Assembly: GCA_902492895.1 (NCBI GenBank)
Contig: CABUNG010000001.1
Coordinates: forward strand, 62,001-126,000
Length of the DNA stretch: 64,000 nt
Origin: an uncultured Oscillospiraceae bacterium
GTDB taxonomy: Bacteria; Bacillota; Clostridia; Oscillospirales; Acutalibacteraceae
Direction of reading: 5' to 3'
Part shown: one piece after another, positions 8,013 through 15,342 of the stretch
How positions within the stretch are numbered: the stretch's first letter is position 1
Layout of the letters: each line of letters begins with the position of its first letter
Translations under genes and position numbers: made by a program
Notes under the pieces: model-generated
What the model was told of the DNA's origin: nothing
The model's database searches: none
What the model saw: the letters and a program-made list of their open reading frames with translations, nothing else

Positions 8013-9056
8013 TCAGACGGATCGCAGCGGAAAATTCGCGGTTTTGCGGACCGATCCGTCCATCAGTACAAAGAGGCTTTCAGTACCCGGAAGTGTCTGC
8101 GCCGTGTTCCAGGCCGTTTCAAAGGGCTGCGCGAACAGGGCGGTGGAAAGAAAATCCGCCCGGGCGGCGCTGTCGGTCAGGACGCATACCTGCCGGATAA
8201 AGCGGGCGGGATATCCGGTGTTCGGATCAAGAATATGGGTATACACCTCGCCGTCCAGGGTAAAATACCGCTGATAGTCGCCGCTGACTCCGATGGAACC
8301 GTCTCCTAAAACGAGGCGGCCGAGAGTCGGGGCTGGAGAAGACGTACCGGAGAGGTTCAGGCGGCTGTCGGGGTTGACGAGGGAGACGGTCCATCCTTCC
8401 CGGCCGGGCGGGATACCCGCACAGCGGATACTGCTGGTGCCGCAGTCGAGCAGGAAGGTGGTAAATCCGGCATCGAGCAGCCGGTCGGCCGCTTTGTCGG
8501 CGGCGGCACCCTTGGCCACGCAGCCGAGGTCCAGCGCGGCGTCGGGATCGGTCAGCCGGACCAGTTCACCTGAAAATTCGAGGGACGCAGCTTCCGCGCT
8601 GGACCGGGCCGCCTCAATGGCGGCGGCGTCCGGCCGGGCGGTGGCGCGCATAGCGTCCTGCCAGAGGTCGATGACCTTGCCCAACGCGAGATGGACTCCG
8701 CCTGCCTCCGCTTCCCAAGCCTGGCAGGAGCGCAGCAGGGCGGAGAGCGGAGTCGGGACCTCGGTGAAGGTTCCGCCCGCACGGTTCAGCGCCGAAAGAG
8801 CCGATTCTTCGGAATGCCGGTCGTATAGGGCGTCGGCCTCGGCAAGCGTGTCCGACACGATCCCGGACGCGCGGTCAAAATCGCCGCTTGTCTCGCAGTA
8901 GGCCGTGAAGTTGACCACCGTATCCATATGACTGACAAAGGTGGTGGTAAAGCGGCGGGGTTCGGAGGAAGAAGCCGTCTCTTCGCCGCCGCAGCCGGAA
9001 AGCAGAAGCGATCCGGAGAGACAGACGATCAAAAGGAGAGAGCGTCGTTTTGTCAT
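8013..9056 (-). CDS. apbE: ApbE-type FAD:protein FMN transferase, lipoprotein
   Basis: ApbE transfers FMN from FAD to a Thr in the motif (S/D)GAT of extracytoplasmic flavoproteins. This 347-residue protein has a lipoprotein signal peptide (LLLSGC, Cys22), the ApbE core DLGCVAKGAAAD (176-187), SGDYQRYF and HILDPNTGYPAR. The family usually has DLGG(I/A)AKG, so Cys replaces one Gly. As first gene of the operon with rnfC, rnfD and rnfG, its likely substrates are RnfD Thr149 and RnfG Thr294. Confidence 0.93.
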   Translation of the reverse strand: MTKRRSLLLIVCLSGSLLLSGCGGEETASSSEPRRFTTTFVSHMDTVVNFTAYCETSGDFDRASGIVSDTLAEADALYDRHSEESALSALNRAGGTFTEVPTPLSALLRSCQAWEAEAGGVHLALGKVIDLWQDAMRATARPDAAAIEAARSSAEAASLEFSGELVRLTDPDAALDLGCVAKGAAADKAADRLLDAGFTTFLLDCGTSSIRCAGIPPGREGWTVSLVNPDSRLNLSGTSSPAPTLGRLVLGDGSIGVSGDYQRYFTLDGEVYTHILDPNTGYPARFIRQVCVLTDSAARADFLSTALFAQPFETAWNTAQTLPGTESLFVLMDGSVRKTANFPLRSV

Positions 9057-9193
9057 GGCAAAGCCTTTCTTTCAGACGGATGAAAATACCCTTTTATTAT
9101 GACGGGGATCGTGGTAAAATATACGAAACACAAAGGCGGCAGGCCCGCACGCGCGAAAACGCGGCGCGGGGATGCGGAAAGGACAGGATTCGG

Positions 9194-9412
9194 ATGAAAA
9201 ATACGGCCCGGGCCGCCATGGCCCTGTTCTGCGCGCTTCTGTTATCCACTCCGCTGGCGGGGTGCCAGTCCAAGTCCGATAATGACACGTCCTCTGCTGC
9301 ATCGGCAGCGGAAACCACGACGCAGGCCGCGACGCTTCCATCGACAGAGGCCCCCGCGCCCACTACCGCACCCATGACGACCGCCTCAACCGAGCCGGTC
9401 CCGACAGAATGA
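9194..9412 (+). CDS. Small secreted lipoprotein, unknown function
   Basis: The 72-residue product has a basic start, a hydrophobic segment and a lipobox LAGC at about residues 21-24, then only a Ser/Thr/Ala/Pro-rich tail with no recognisable domain. The ATG at 9194 follows GGAAAGGACAGG, a close match to the ribosome-binding sites of rnfC and rnfG. It is read away from the apbE operon and ends 13 bases before the aldo/keto reductase, so the two may share a transcript. Confidence 0.65.
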   Translation: MKNTARAAMALFCALLLSTPLAGCQSKSDNDTSSAASAAETTTQAATLPSTEAPAPTTAPMTTASTEPVPTE

Positions 9413-9425
9413 AGGAGGCAGCAAG

Positions 9426-10247
9426 ATGGGAATTTTACAGGAATCCATGACGCTTGCGGGCGGAGTGTCCATTCCCCGCCTTGGCTTTGGCACCTGGCAG
9501 ATCCCGGAAGGGGACGCGTGCTATGACGCGGTGTCCCGGGCCTTGGAGGCGGGCTACCGCCATATCGACACGGCTCTGGCCTACGGCAACGAGAAAAGCG
9601 TGGGCCGGGCGGTGCGGAATGCCGGGCTGGCCCGAAACGAGGTGTTCATCACCTCCAAGCTGCCCGCGGAGGAAAAGAGCGCAGGTGCGGCGCAGCGCTG
9701 TTTTGAAATGACCATGGACAATCTCGGACTGGAGACGCTCGATCTGTATTTGATCCATGCACCCTGGCCGTGGAACGACGTCGGCGCCGATTGTACGAAG
9801 GAGAACATCGCCCTTTGGCAGGAGATGGAGGAGATTCAGCAAAGCGGCCGCTGCCGGGCCGTAGGCGTGTCCAATTTCGACATCAAAGATCTGAAGGCGA
9901 TTCTGGAGACCGGCACCATGAAACCGGCGGCCAATCAGATTTGCTACTACATCGGCCATACACAGGAGGCCATCACCGGTTTCTGCCGAGAGGAGGGCAT
10001 TCTCGTGGAGGGGTATTCGCCCCTCGCAACCGGGCGGATTTTGGGAAATCCGCAGGTCACCGCCATCGCGGAACGATACGGCGTATCCCTGCCCCAGGTC
10101 TGCATCCGGTATGTCCTGCAGAAAAACGTGCTGCCGCTGCCCAAGGCGGTCCATGAGGCGTATATCCGCCAGAACGCCGCCGTAGATTTTGTCCTCTCCG
10201 ATGAGGATATGGCGTTTTTGGACGGTCTGACCGACACGGTCCGGTAG
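9426..10247 (+). CDS. Aldo/keto reductase
   Basis: An NAD(P)H-dependent reductase of aldehydes or ketones with a TIM-barrel fold, cytoplasmic. The 273 residues include the family signatures GYRHIDTALAYGNE and, late, LPKAVHEAYIRQN. The catalytic tetrad is visible as Asp48, Tyr53, Lys78 and His111 (in LYLIHAPWPW). It resembles the diketo-gluconate/methylglyoxal reductase group, but the substrate cannot be told. The ribosome-binding site is GAAGGAGG. Confidence 0.92.
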   Translation: MGILQESMTLAGGVSIPRLGFGTWQIPEGDACYDAVSRALEAGYRHIDTALAYGNEKSVGRAVRNAGLARNEVFITSKLPAEEKSAGAAQRCFEMTMDNLGLETLDLYLIHAPWPWNDVGADCTKENIALWQEMEEIQQSGRCRAVGVSNFDIKDLKAILETGTMKPAANQICYYIGHTQEAITGFCREEGILVEGYSPLATGRILGNPQVTAIAERYGVSLPQVCIRYVLQKNVLPLPKAVHEAYIRQNAAVDFVLSDEDMAFLDGLTDTVR

Positions 10248-10272
10248 CTATCCGAGAGAGGACGGGAAGGGC

Positions 10273-10935
10273 ATGGCCTTCGACTACAAAAAAGAATACA
10301 AAGAATTTTATCTGCCCCCGCAAAAACCGGAGCTGATCGAGGTTCCGTCCATGAACTTCGCAGCCGTAAGGGGACAGGGGAATCCGAATGAGGAGGGCGG
10401 CGCGTACAAGGAGGCCATCGGCCTGCTGTACGGCGTTGCGTTCACCATCAAGATGAGCAAACGCGGGGACCACCGGATCGACGGGTATTTCGATTATGTG
10501 GTGCCGCCGCTCGAGGGTTTTGGGTGGCTGGATCCGGCAGAAGGCGAGTCCGAACAGACGGCCGCCCTTTCCGGGATCGATTACAGCCGGAAAGACGATT
10601 TTCAGTGGATCTCGGTTATCCGGCTGCCGGACTTTGTAAAAAAGGCGGATTTCGACTGGGCGGTGGCAGAGGCTGGGCGGAAGAAACGGATGGATTTTTC
10701 CAAGGTGGCGTTCTGGACGGTCCAAGAGGGATTGTGTGTGCAGTGCATGCATCTGGGACCCTATGACGACGAACCGGCCACCATTCGGAAGATGGATGCC
10801 TTCGCTCAGGCGAACGGCTGCGTGCCCGACCTGTCGGCTTCCCGGCGCCATCATGAGATTTACCTCAGCGACGCGCGAAAATGCGCGCCTGAGCGGCTGA
10901 AAACCGTCATCCGACACCCGGTCAAAAGGCAGTAG
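10273..10935 (+). CDS. GyrI-like small-molecule-binding domain protein
   Basis: The 220-residue soluble protein matches the stand-alone GyrI-like group: start FDYKKEYKEFYLPPQKP, then IEVPSMNFAAVRGQGNP, and later VQCMHLGPYDDEPATI and EIYLSDARKCAPERLKTVIR. Such domains bind small molecules; there is no DNA-binding domain here. It is 25 bases after the aldo/keto reductase and followed by a strong terminator, so it closes the unit. Confidence 0.82.
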   Translation: MAFDYKKEYKEFYLPPQKPELIEVPSMNFAAVRGQGNPNEEGGAYKEAIGLLYGVAFTIKMSKRGDHRIDGYFDYVVPPLEGFGWLDPAEGESEQTAALSGIDYSRKDDFQWISVIRLPDFVKKADFDWAVAEAGRKKRMDFSKVAFWTVQEGLCVQCMHLGPYDDEPATIRKMDAFAQANGCVPDLSASRRHHEIYLSDARKCAPERLKTVIRHPVKRQ

Positions 10936-10974
10936 AAGACACACCGCCGACGGCCCGTCTATAAAACGATATGA

Positions 10975-11015
10975 AACAGCCCGGTTCTGCTATGACAGGA
11001 TCCGGCTGTTTTTTT
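10975..11015 (+). terminator. Terminator after the GyrI-like gene
   Basis: A 15-base near-perfect stem (10975-10989 with 10996-11010) is followed by a T-run reaching 11015. Confidence 0.85.
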
Positions 11016-11198
11016 GCATTTGGATAGCGTTCCGATTATGCACATAGAGGGCAGGACGGCGGAAAGCACGAACGCCCGCAAATCATAAAAACGGAAGCTT
11101 GCCTGGTTTAGAAACGGCACAATCCGCATACACTATTCCATAAACTGGCGGTTCTGTGCCCTGAAAAACGGCGGGCCGTCAGAAAGGAGGCGGGACGG

Positions 11199-11633
11199 AT
11201 GACCTTTCGGGCCGGAGACGGTGCGTGTAAAATTCTGATGATGGTGATTGCGGCAGCCAGCGTGCTGCTGGCCGGGCTGATCGGGCTTGCGGCCGGCCTG
11301 CTGACGCCCTGGATCCTGCTGCTCCTCATCCCCGTTGCCGCCGCCGGCGTGTTTCTCTTTTTCTGGTATCCGCCCCGGTTTGCCGCTTCGGTGGAGGGCA
11401 GCTTCGACGGAAAAGCGGTGCAGGCTCGGATGGGCGTGCTGTGGAAACGGGATATCTTCATACCCATGAATGCCCTGCGCACGTTCGAAGGCTGGGCGCC
11501 GCCGCTGCACCGGCTGTGGAAATGCCGGACCATTGTGCTGCGGTTTGCGGGAGGCAGCGCGGCGCTGCCCTTGCTGTCGGAGCAGGAAGCCGGCCGGCTG
11601 GTTCAAATGCTGGAAGATACGGAAAACGGATGA
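11199..11633 (+). CDS. Small membrane protein with bacterial PH-like domain
   Basis: The 144-residue protein has two adjacent N-terminal membrane helices (about 11-55), then a short beta-rich region resembling the bPH2 domain of the YdbS group (ARMGVLWKRDIFIPMNALRT). The pair with the next gene resembles the ydbS-ydbT arrangement of Bacillus. The ribosome-binding site AGAAAGGAGG lies 8 bases before the ATG. The function of these proteins is not well known. Confidence 0.65.
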   Translation: MTFRAGDGACKILMMVIAAASVLLAGLIGLAAGLLTPWILLLLIPVAAAGVFLFFWYPPRFAASVEGSFDGKAVQARMGVLWKRDIFIPMNALRTFEGWAPPLHRLWKCRTIVLRFAGGSAALPLLSEQEAGRLVQMLEDTENG

Positions 11634-11649
11634 TAAGGAGGGGAACCCG

Positions 11650-13065
11650 ATCGATATTCGGCCTTATGGAGCGTATGTGTTTTACGATGCGAAAAAGTGG
11701 ATTCCGCTGCTGATTATTCCCGCGCTGCGGATTGTGACGGCCCCGTTTATGGGGGATTCGTACGCCGTCGCCGCCAATCTGATCCTCGCGTCCATCCGGG
11801 ACAGCGGCATCGCGGTTCTGCTGCTTTTTTATTCGGTTCTCAAATGGCGGAGGTGCCGGTATCACCTGCGGGAATACGCGGGGGGAAGCCTGCATAGTCT
11901 CACCCTGTCGCAGGGAGTGGTGCTCCGCCGCGTTCTGCGGGTATCGGCGGAGGACGCAGCTTCGGTGGAAATGGAACGCACCCCGCTTTTATGGCTGCTC
12001 GGCGGCCGCCGTCTCCGGATCAACACGGCGGGACTCCGCCGGAAATCCGACGCCATCCTCTATCTGTCTGCCGCGCAGGCAAAAAACATGATGGGAAACG
12101 GCATCAGCCGGAAAGGAGCCAATCGCTACGCAGCCCGTCTCTGGCCGGTACTGGTGATGTCTGCCTCGAGTTCCAATGCTGCGCTGGGGCTGCTGGCGCT
12201 GGCCCCGGCGCTGCGGCAGGCGGGCAGGCTGCTGGGAGAGGAACTGCCGGGCGAAGTGGTCGGGTTGTTCCGCCGCTTTGTTTCCATCGGCCTGCCGCCC
12301 ATTTTTGAAAGCGTCGCCAATGTCCTGGTTCTCGGATGGGCATTCGCCTTCCTGCGGAGTTTGCTGCGGTATGCGGGGTTTCGCGCCGAACGGCAGGGGA
12401 ACCGCCTGCACCTCGTCTCGGGGCTTTTTACCAGGCGGGATGTCCTCATCGACTGTGACAAAATCACCGCGCTTGAGCTGCGGCAGACTCTCTTTATGCG
12501 GCTGTTCGGGCTGTATACGGCGGTTATTACCGCCGCCGGATACGGCCGGGACAGCGGGGCGCGCCCGGTTCTGATCCCGGCGGCCAGACCCAAAGAGCTC
12601 TGTGCCGCTCTTGACGGGCTGCTGCCCGACTATCCGATCTGTACAAGTACGCTGCGGCCGAAAAAAACCGCTCTTTTCGGCTATCTCGCCCCGGCGGTGT
12701 GGCTTTTGACGGGCTGCCTGTTTCCCTTGTGGCTGGGAGGCGTGTGGAAAGTGGCGGCGGCCCTGTGGGCCGCGGGTGCGACTTGGTGGCTGCTCGTCCG
12801 GTTTCTGGGATTTTATCAAGCGGGCTTCGGTGTAGGGCGTGGGGCAGCGGCTATCTGTTACTCCCGGGGCTTAGCCTTATATCGCGTATATATTCCGCTC
12901 GAAGTAACCGACTGCGCGATTATACGGCGAAGCCCCTGGCAGCAGAATTCGGACGGCTGCACCGTAGAACTGCGCTGTTTTGGGGAAAAGCGGCGCCGCC
13001 ACCGGGTGCGTCATCTGCCGTATAGGCAGGCACTCGGTTTAGCGCATAAGCTGCAGGCGTCATAA
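11650..13065 (+). CDS. YdbT-like membrane protein with repeated PH-like domains; probable ATC start
   Basis: The 471-residue product has repeated pairs of membrane helices alternating with bPH2-like segments such as LHLVSGLFTRRDVLIDCDKI, as in YdbT. The frame has no ATG, GTG or TTG near its beginning. AAGGAGGGG (11635-11643) lies six bases before an ATC codon at 11650, which would read MDIRPYGAYVFYDA. The first normal candidate is a GTG at 11677 with only a weaker GGAG before it. It begins 16 bases after the preceding gene, so coupled translation is likely. The reading frame is certain; the start is not. Confidence 0.72.
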   Translation: MDIRPYGAYVFYDAKKWIPLLIIPALRIVTAPFMGDSYAVAANLILASIRDSGIAVLLLFYSVLKWRRCRYHLREYAGGSLHSLTLSQGVVLRRVLRVSAEDAASVEMERTPLLWLLGGRRLRINTAGLRRKSDAILYLSAAQAKNMMGNGISRKGANRYAARLWPVLVMSASSSNAALGLLALAPALRQAGRLLGEELPGEVVGLFRRFVSIGLPPIFESVANVLVLGWAFAFLRSLLRYAGFRAERQGNRLHLVSGLFTRRDVLIDCDKITALELRQTLFMRLFGLYTAVITAAGYGRDSGARPVLIPAARPKELCAALDGLLPDYPICTSTLRPKKTALFGYLAPAVWLLTGCLFPLWLGGVWKVAAALWAAGATWWLLVRFLGFYQAGFGVGRGAAAICYSRGLALYRVYIPLEVTDCAIIRRSPWQQNSDGCTVELRCFGEKRRRHRVRHLPYRQALGLAHKLQAS

Positions 13066-13075
13066 GAATATTGAA

Positions 13076-13103
13076 AACGGCCGCCGGATACCCGGCGGCC
13101 GTT
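13076..13103. terminator. Hairpin terminator between convergent genes
   Basis: A perfect 12-bp stem (13076-13087 with 13092-13103) with an ATAC loop separates the plus-strand PH-like gene from the minus-strand XRE gene. The minus direction is followed by TTTTC. Confidence 0.65.
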
Positions 13104-13110
13104 CAAGGAT

Positions 13111-13416
13111 TTATAAGTGATATTTCAATTTTAATGCAGCCAGAAATCTATGCAGATCTTTTGCGGCCGCCGGAGGCAGATTGTCGACATACAATAACAG
13201 GGGCGAAGAGCAATCGGGCTTGTCGCTTAACCCCATTAGATAGTCCATGGACACATCAAAAAAATTGGCCAGCCAGATTTTTGTGGGATCATCGGGCGTA
13301 TTGATGCCGCGCTCATAGGCGGAAATGGTATTGACAGACACAAATAAAAGATCAGCCAGCTGCTTTTGCGTAAGTCCTTTACCTCGCCGGAGCTGCCCAA
13401 GCCGGTCGCCTAACAT
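13111..13416 (-). CDS. XRE-family helix-turn-helix regulator
   Basis: A 101-residue protein with a classical Cro/CI-type HTH at residues 5-60 (LGQLRRGKGLTQKQLADLLF, then VNTISAYERGINTPDD) and a C-terminal helical tail. The ATG at 13416 with AGGTG upstream fits the HTH start better than an ATG 23 codons earlier. A perfect inverted repeat at 13463-13480 upstream could be its own operator. Its targets are unknown. Confidence 0.82.
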   Translation of the reverse strand: MLGDRLGQLRRGKGLTQKQLADLLFVSVNTISAYERGINTPDDPTKIWLANFFDVSMDYLMGLSDKPDCSSPLLLYVDNLPPAAAKDLHRFLAALKLKYHL

Positions 13417-13462
13417 ATCATCACCTGTTTTCCTCCAGAGTATAGGGCTTGTCATGCGGCTA

Positions 13463-13480
13463 TGTTGGGATTCTCCAACA
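13463..13480. promoter_or_regulatory. Candidate operator upstream of the XRE gene
   Basis: TGTTGG and CCAACA form a perfect 6-bp inverted repeat with a 6-base spacer, 46-64 bases upstream of the XRE start codon. Autoregulation is an inference. Confidence 0.3.
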
Positions 13481-13533
13481 AACATACCGGAGTTATTAAT
13501 AAATTTTACTACGGTAAGTACATGACCACAAAT

Positions 13534-13914
13534 TTAGCCGGAGATTAGCCCGGCTTGTCTGGTGGAGCGCTTATTCCGCTCATTCTTTTTTTTGAGATGG
13601 CGGCCGATGGCGGCCATCTGCTCCTGGTCCTCTTCCGGCAGTTCACGGCACAACAGGAGAATTTCCTTTTCAAGTTCGGTATAAAAAATCTTGCCGGAAT
13701 CAATTCGGAAGGGCAAATCCGTGCTACCGACCAGATAATCGACGGTGACATCGAAATATTCGGCAAATCGCATCAACAGGGAGATATCCGGTTCTCGTGT
13801 TCCAGACTCATAGTTGCTGATAGCGGACTGGGTGGAGCCGAACAGTTCGGCCAGTTCGGGCTGTGTCAGCCCTTTCGCCTCCCGCAGCTTGCGAAGATTA
13901 TTAGCATGATTCAT
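13534..13914 (-). CDS. XRE-family helix-turn-helix regulator
   Basis: A 126-residue protein with an N-terminal Cro/CI-type HTH (LRKLREAKGLTQPELAELFG, then STQSAISNYESGTREPD) and the linker FDVTVDYLVGSTD typical of clostridial SinR/HigA-like regulators. The C-terminus is helical and basic. The start is the ATG at 13914, after GGGGGAGAG. It is a tandem neighbour of the other XRE gene but not closely related in its tail. Confidence 0.83.
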   Translation of the reverse strand: MNHANNLRKLREAKGLTQPELAELFGSTQSAISNYESGTREPDISLLMRFAEYFDVTVDYLVGSTDLPFRIDSGKIFYTELEKEILLLCRELPEEDQEQMAAIGRHLKKKNERNKRSTRQAGLISG

Positions 13915-14589
13915 GATTCCACTCTCCCCCACCGTGATTAAAAATGATAACGTCCTAACCGCCCAATCCTCCAGGCCGCATTTCCTTATTTTAACGGGAA
14001 TTGGAAAGGAACACAAGGGGCGGCAGGTCCATCTAGATGTCCGGAGCGCAGACATACGTAAAAAAGCCCAAAAGACTGAAATCCGAAATCCAGAAAGGGG
14101 GAGGATGACTGTGTTATTACCATCTGGGCATCGAAGTAAATAAAAGCACTTTTATTTTACCAGAGGCAACCATACTTTGTGTAATACAATTGTATATACA
14201 CATATATCATTAATGAATTATTCGTCGATAACGTTGCCTTGTTTTCACAAACCCAAAAAAATTGTATAAATGAACAAAGACTGTCGAAGAATTTGTAAGA
14301 GAAGGAAAATTATGTAAAACAGAAAACGCCTCCGATCTATAGCTGGCGACTTATAAAGCCGTATTGGTCATCCTTCAAACCGCCTTCATGAGAAGAAAAT
14401 TATAAAAGGCGTAGGATATCCGGCCTGCGATTCAACAATGAGACGCATTATCCCCCCATACTAAGGAGCACCGAATCGATTTTCAAACTGATCGGGCGTT
14501 TCTTTGTCAAGATGATGGAATCTCCCCATATCCTTGTGATATACTGAATTTCCCAACACAGTGAATGTGAATTTGACGAGGTGATAAAA
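13915..14589. other. 675-base intergenic stretch, mostly AT-rich
   Basis: No gene is supported here. From about 14130 to 14460 the base composition drops clearly below that of the neighbours. It contains a perfect 12-base palindrome at 14184-14195 and short AT-rich direct repeats, but no recognised RNA or mobile element. Confidence 0.5.
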
Positions 14590-15048
14590 ATGAAATTCAA
14601 AAATCCGATGTTGGTTGTAGCTGATATAGATAGGGCGGTTGAGTTTTATGAAAAAGTGATGGGGCTCCATGTGATTATGGATTTTGGAGCAAACAAAACT
14701 TTAACTGGCGGTTTGTGTTTGCAGACGCTTGAAAAATGGAAAGAGTTTATTGGCACCAATGAGATATCTTTTGGCGGTAACAATGCTGAAATGTATTTTG
14801 AAGAAGATGATTTTGATAAGTTGGCAGAGAAATTGAAAGGATTTGACATTGAATATGTCCATCCCGTCAAAGAGCATTCATGGGGTCAGCGAGTGGTTCG
14901 CTTCTATGACCCGGACAAGCATGTCCTTGAAGTTGGAGAAAATATGAAAGTCGTCTGCAGGCGATTTTTAGACAGCGGCCTGACGCCGGAGCAGGTTGCA
15001 GAACGGATGGACGTGCCAATGAAATTTGTAAGTGCGTGTATGCGTTAA
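14590..15048 (+). CDS. VOC-family (glyoxalase/bleomycin-resistance-like) protein
   Basis: The 152-residue protein starts with the VOC pattern FKNPMLVVADIDRAVEFYEK and ends its fold with VVRFYDPDKHVLEVGE, where the Glu is a usual metal ligand. The remaining 30 residues (FLDSGLTPEQVAERMDVP) look like a small helical add-on. VOC proteins include isomerases, dioxygenases and drug-binding proteins; the activity here cannot be told. The ATG at 14590 follows AGGTGA. The gene is distinctly more AT-rich than its surroundings, suggesting recent acquisition. Confidence 0.85.
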   Translation: MKFKNPMLVVADIDRAVEFYEKVMGLHVIMDFGANKTLTGGLCLQTLEKWKEFIGTNEISFGGNNAEMYFEEDDFDKLAEKLKGFDIEYVHPVKEHSWGQRVVRFYDPDKHVLEVGENMKVVCRRFLDSGLTPEQVAERMDVPMKFVSACMR

Positions 15049-15262
15049 CCTCAATTGATCGGGTGATGGCCAGGAGATAAAGGGCGCGTTTCCATACTCT
15101 AACTCTATCGGGAGGGTGTGCGTCCTGCGGAGTTCCATTCTTCGTCGGAAGAAACTGCATGGCCGAGACGATTGCGGCCAAGATGGCTATACCTCATTGC
15201 GCCGCTAAAGCGGCGGCTGTCCCCTGCGTGTTTGCCGCCAGTAAGTTTGCAGCATGGACAGA

Positions 15263-15310
15263 AAATAAGCCTCCGTATGATCGCAGCCATACGGAGGCTT
15301 ATTTTGTTTT
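15263..15310. terminator. Bidirectional terminator between convergent genes
   Basis: A perfect stem containing AAGCCTCCGTATG (about 15265-15279) pairs with 15288-15304, followed by TTTTGTTTT on plus and by a T-run on minus. It serves the VOC gene and the opposing Gld-type operon. Confidence 0.8.
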
Positions 15311-15342
15311 ACGGGCAGGGAGGCGATTTCATCCGGAACGGA

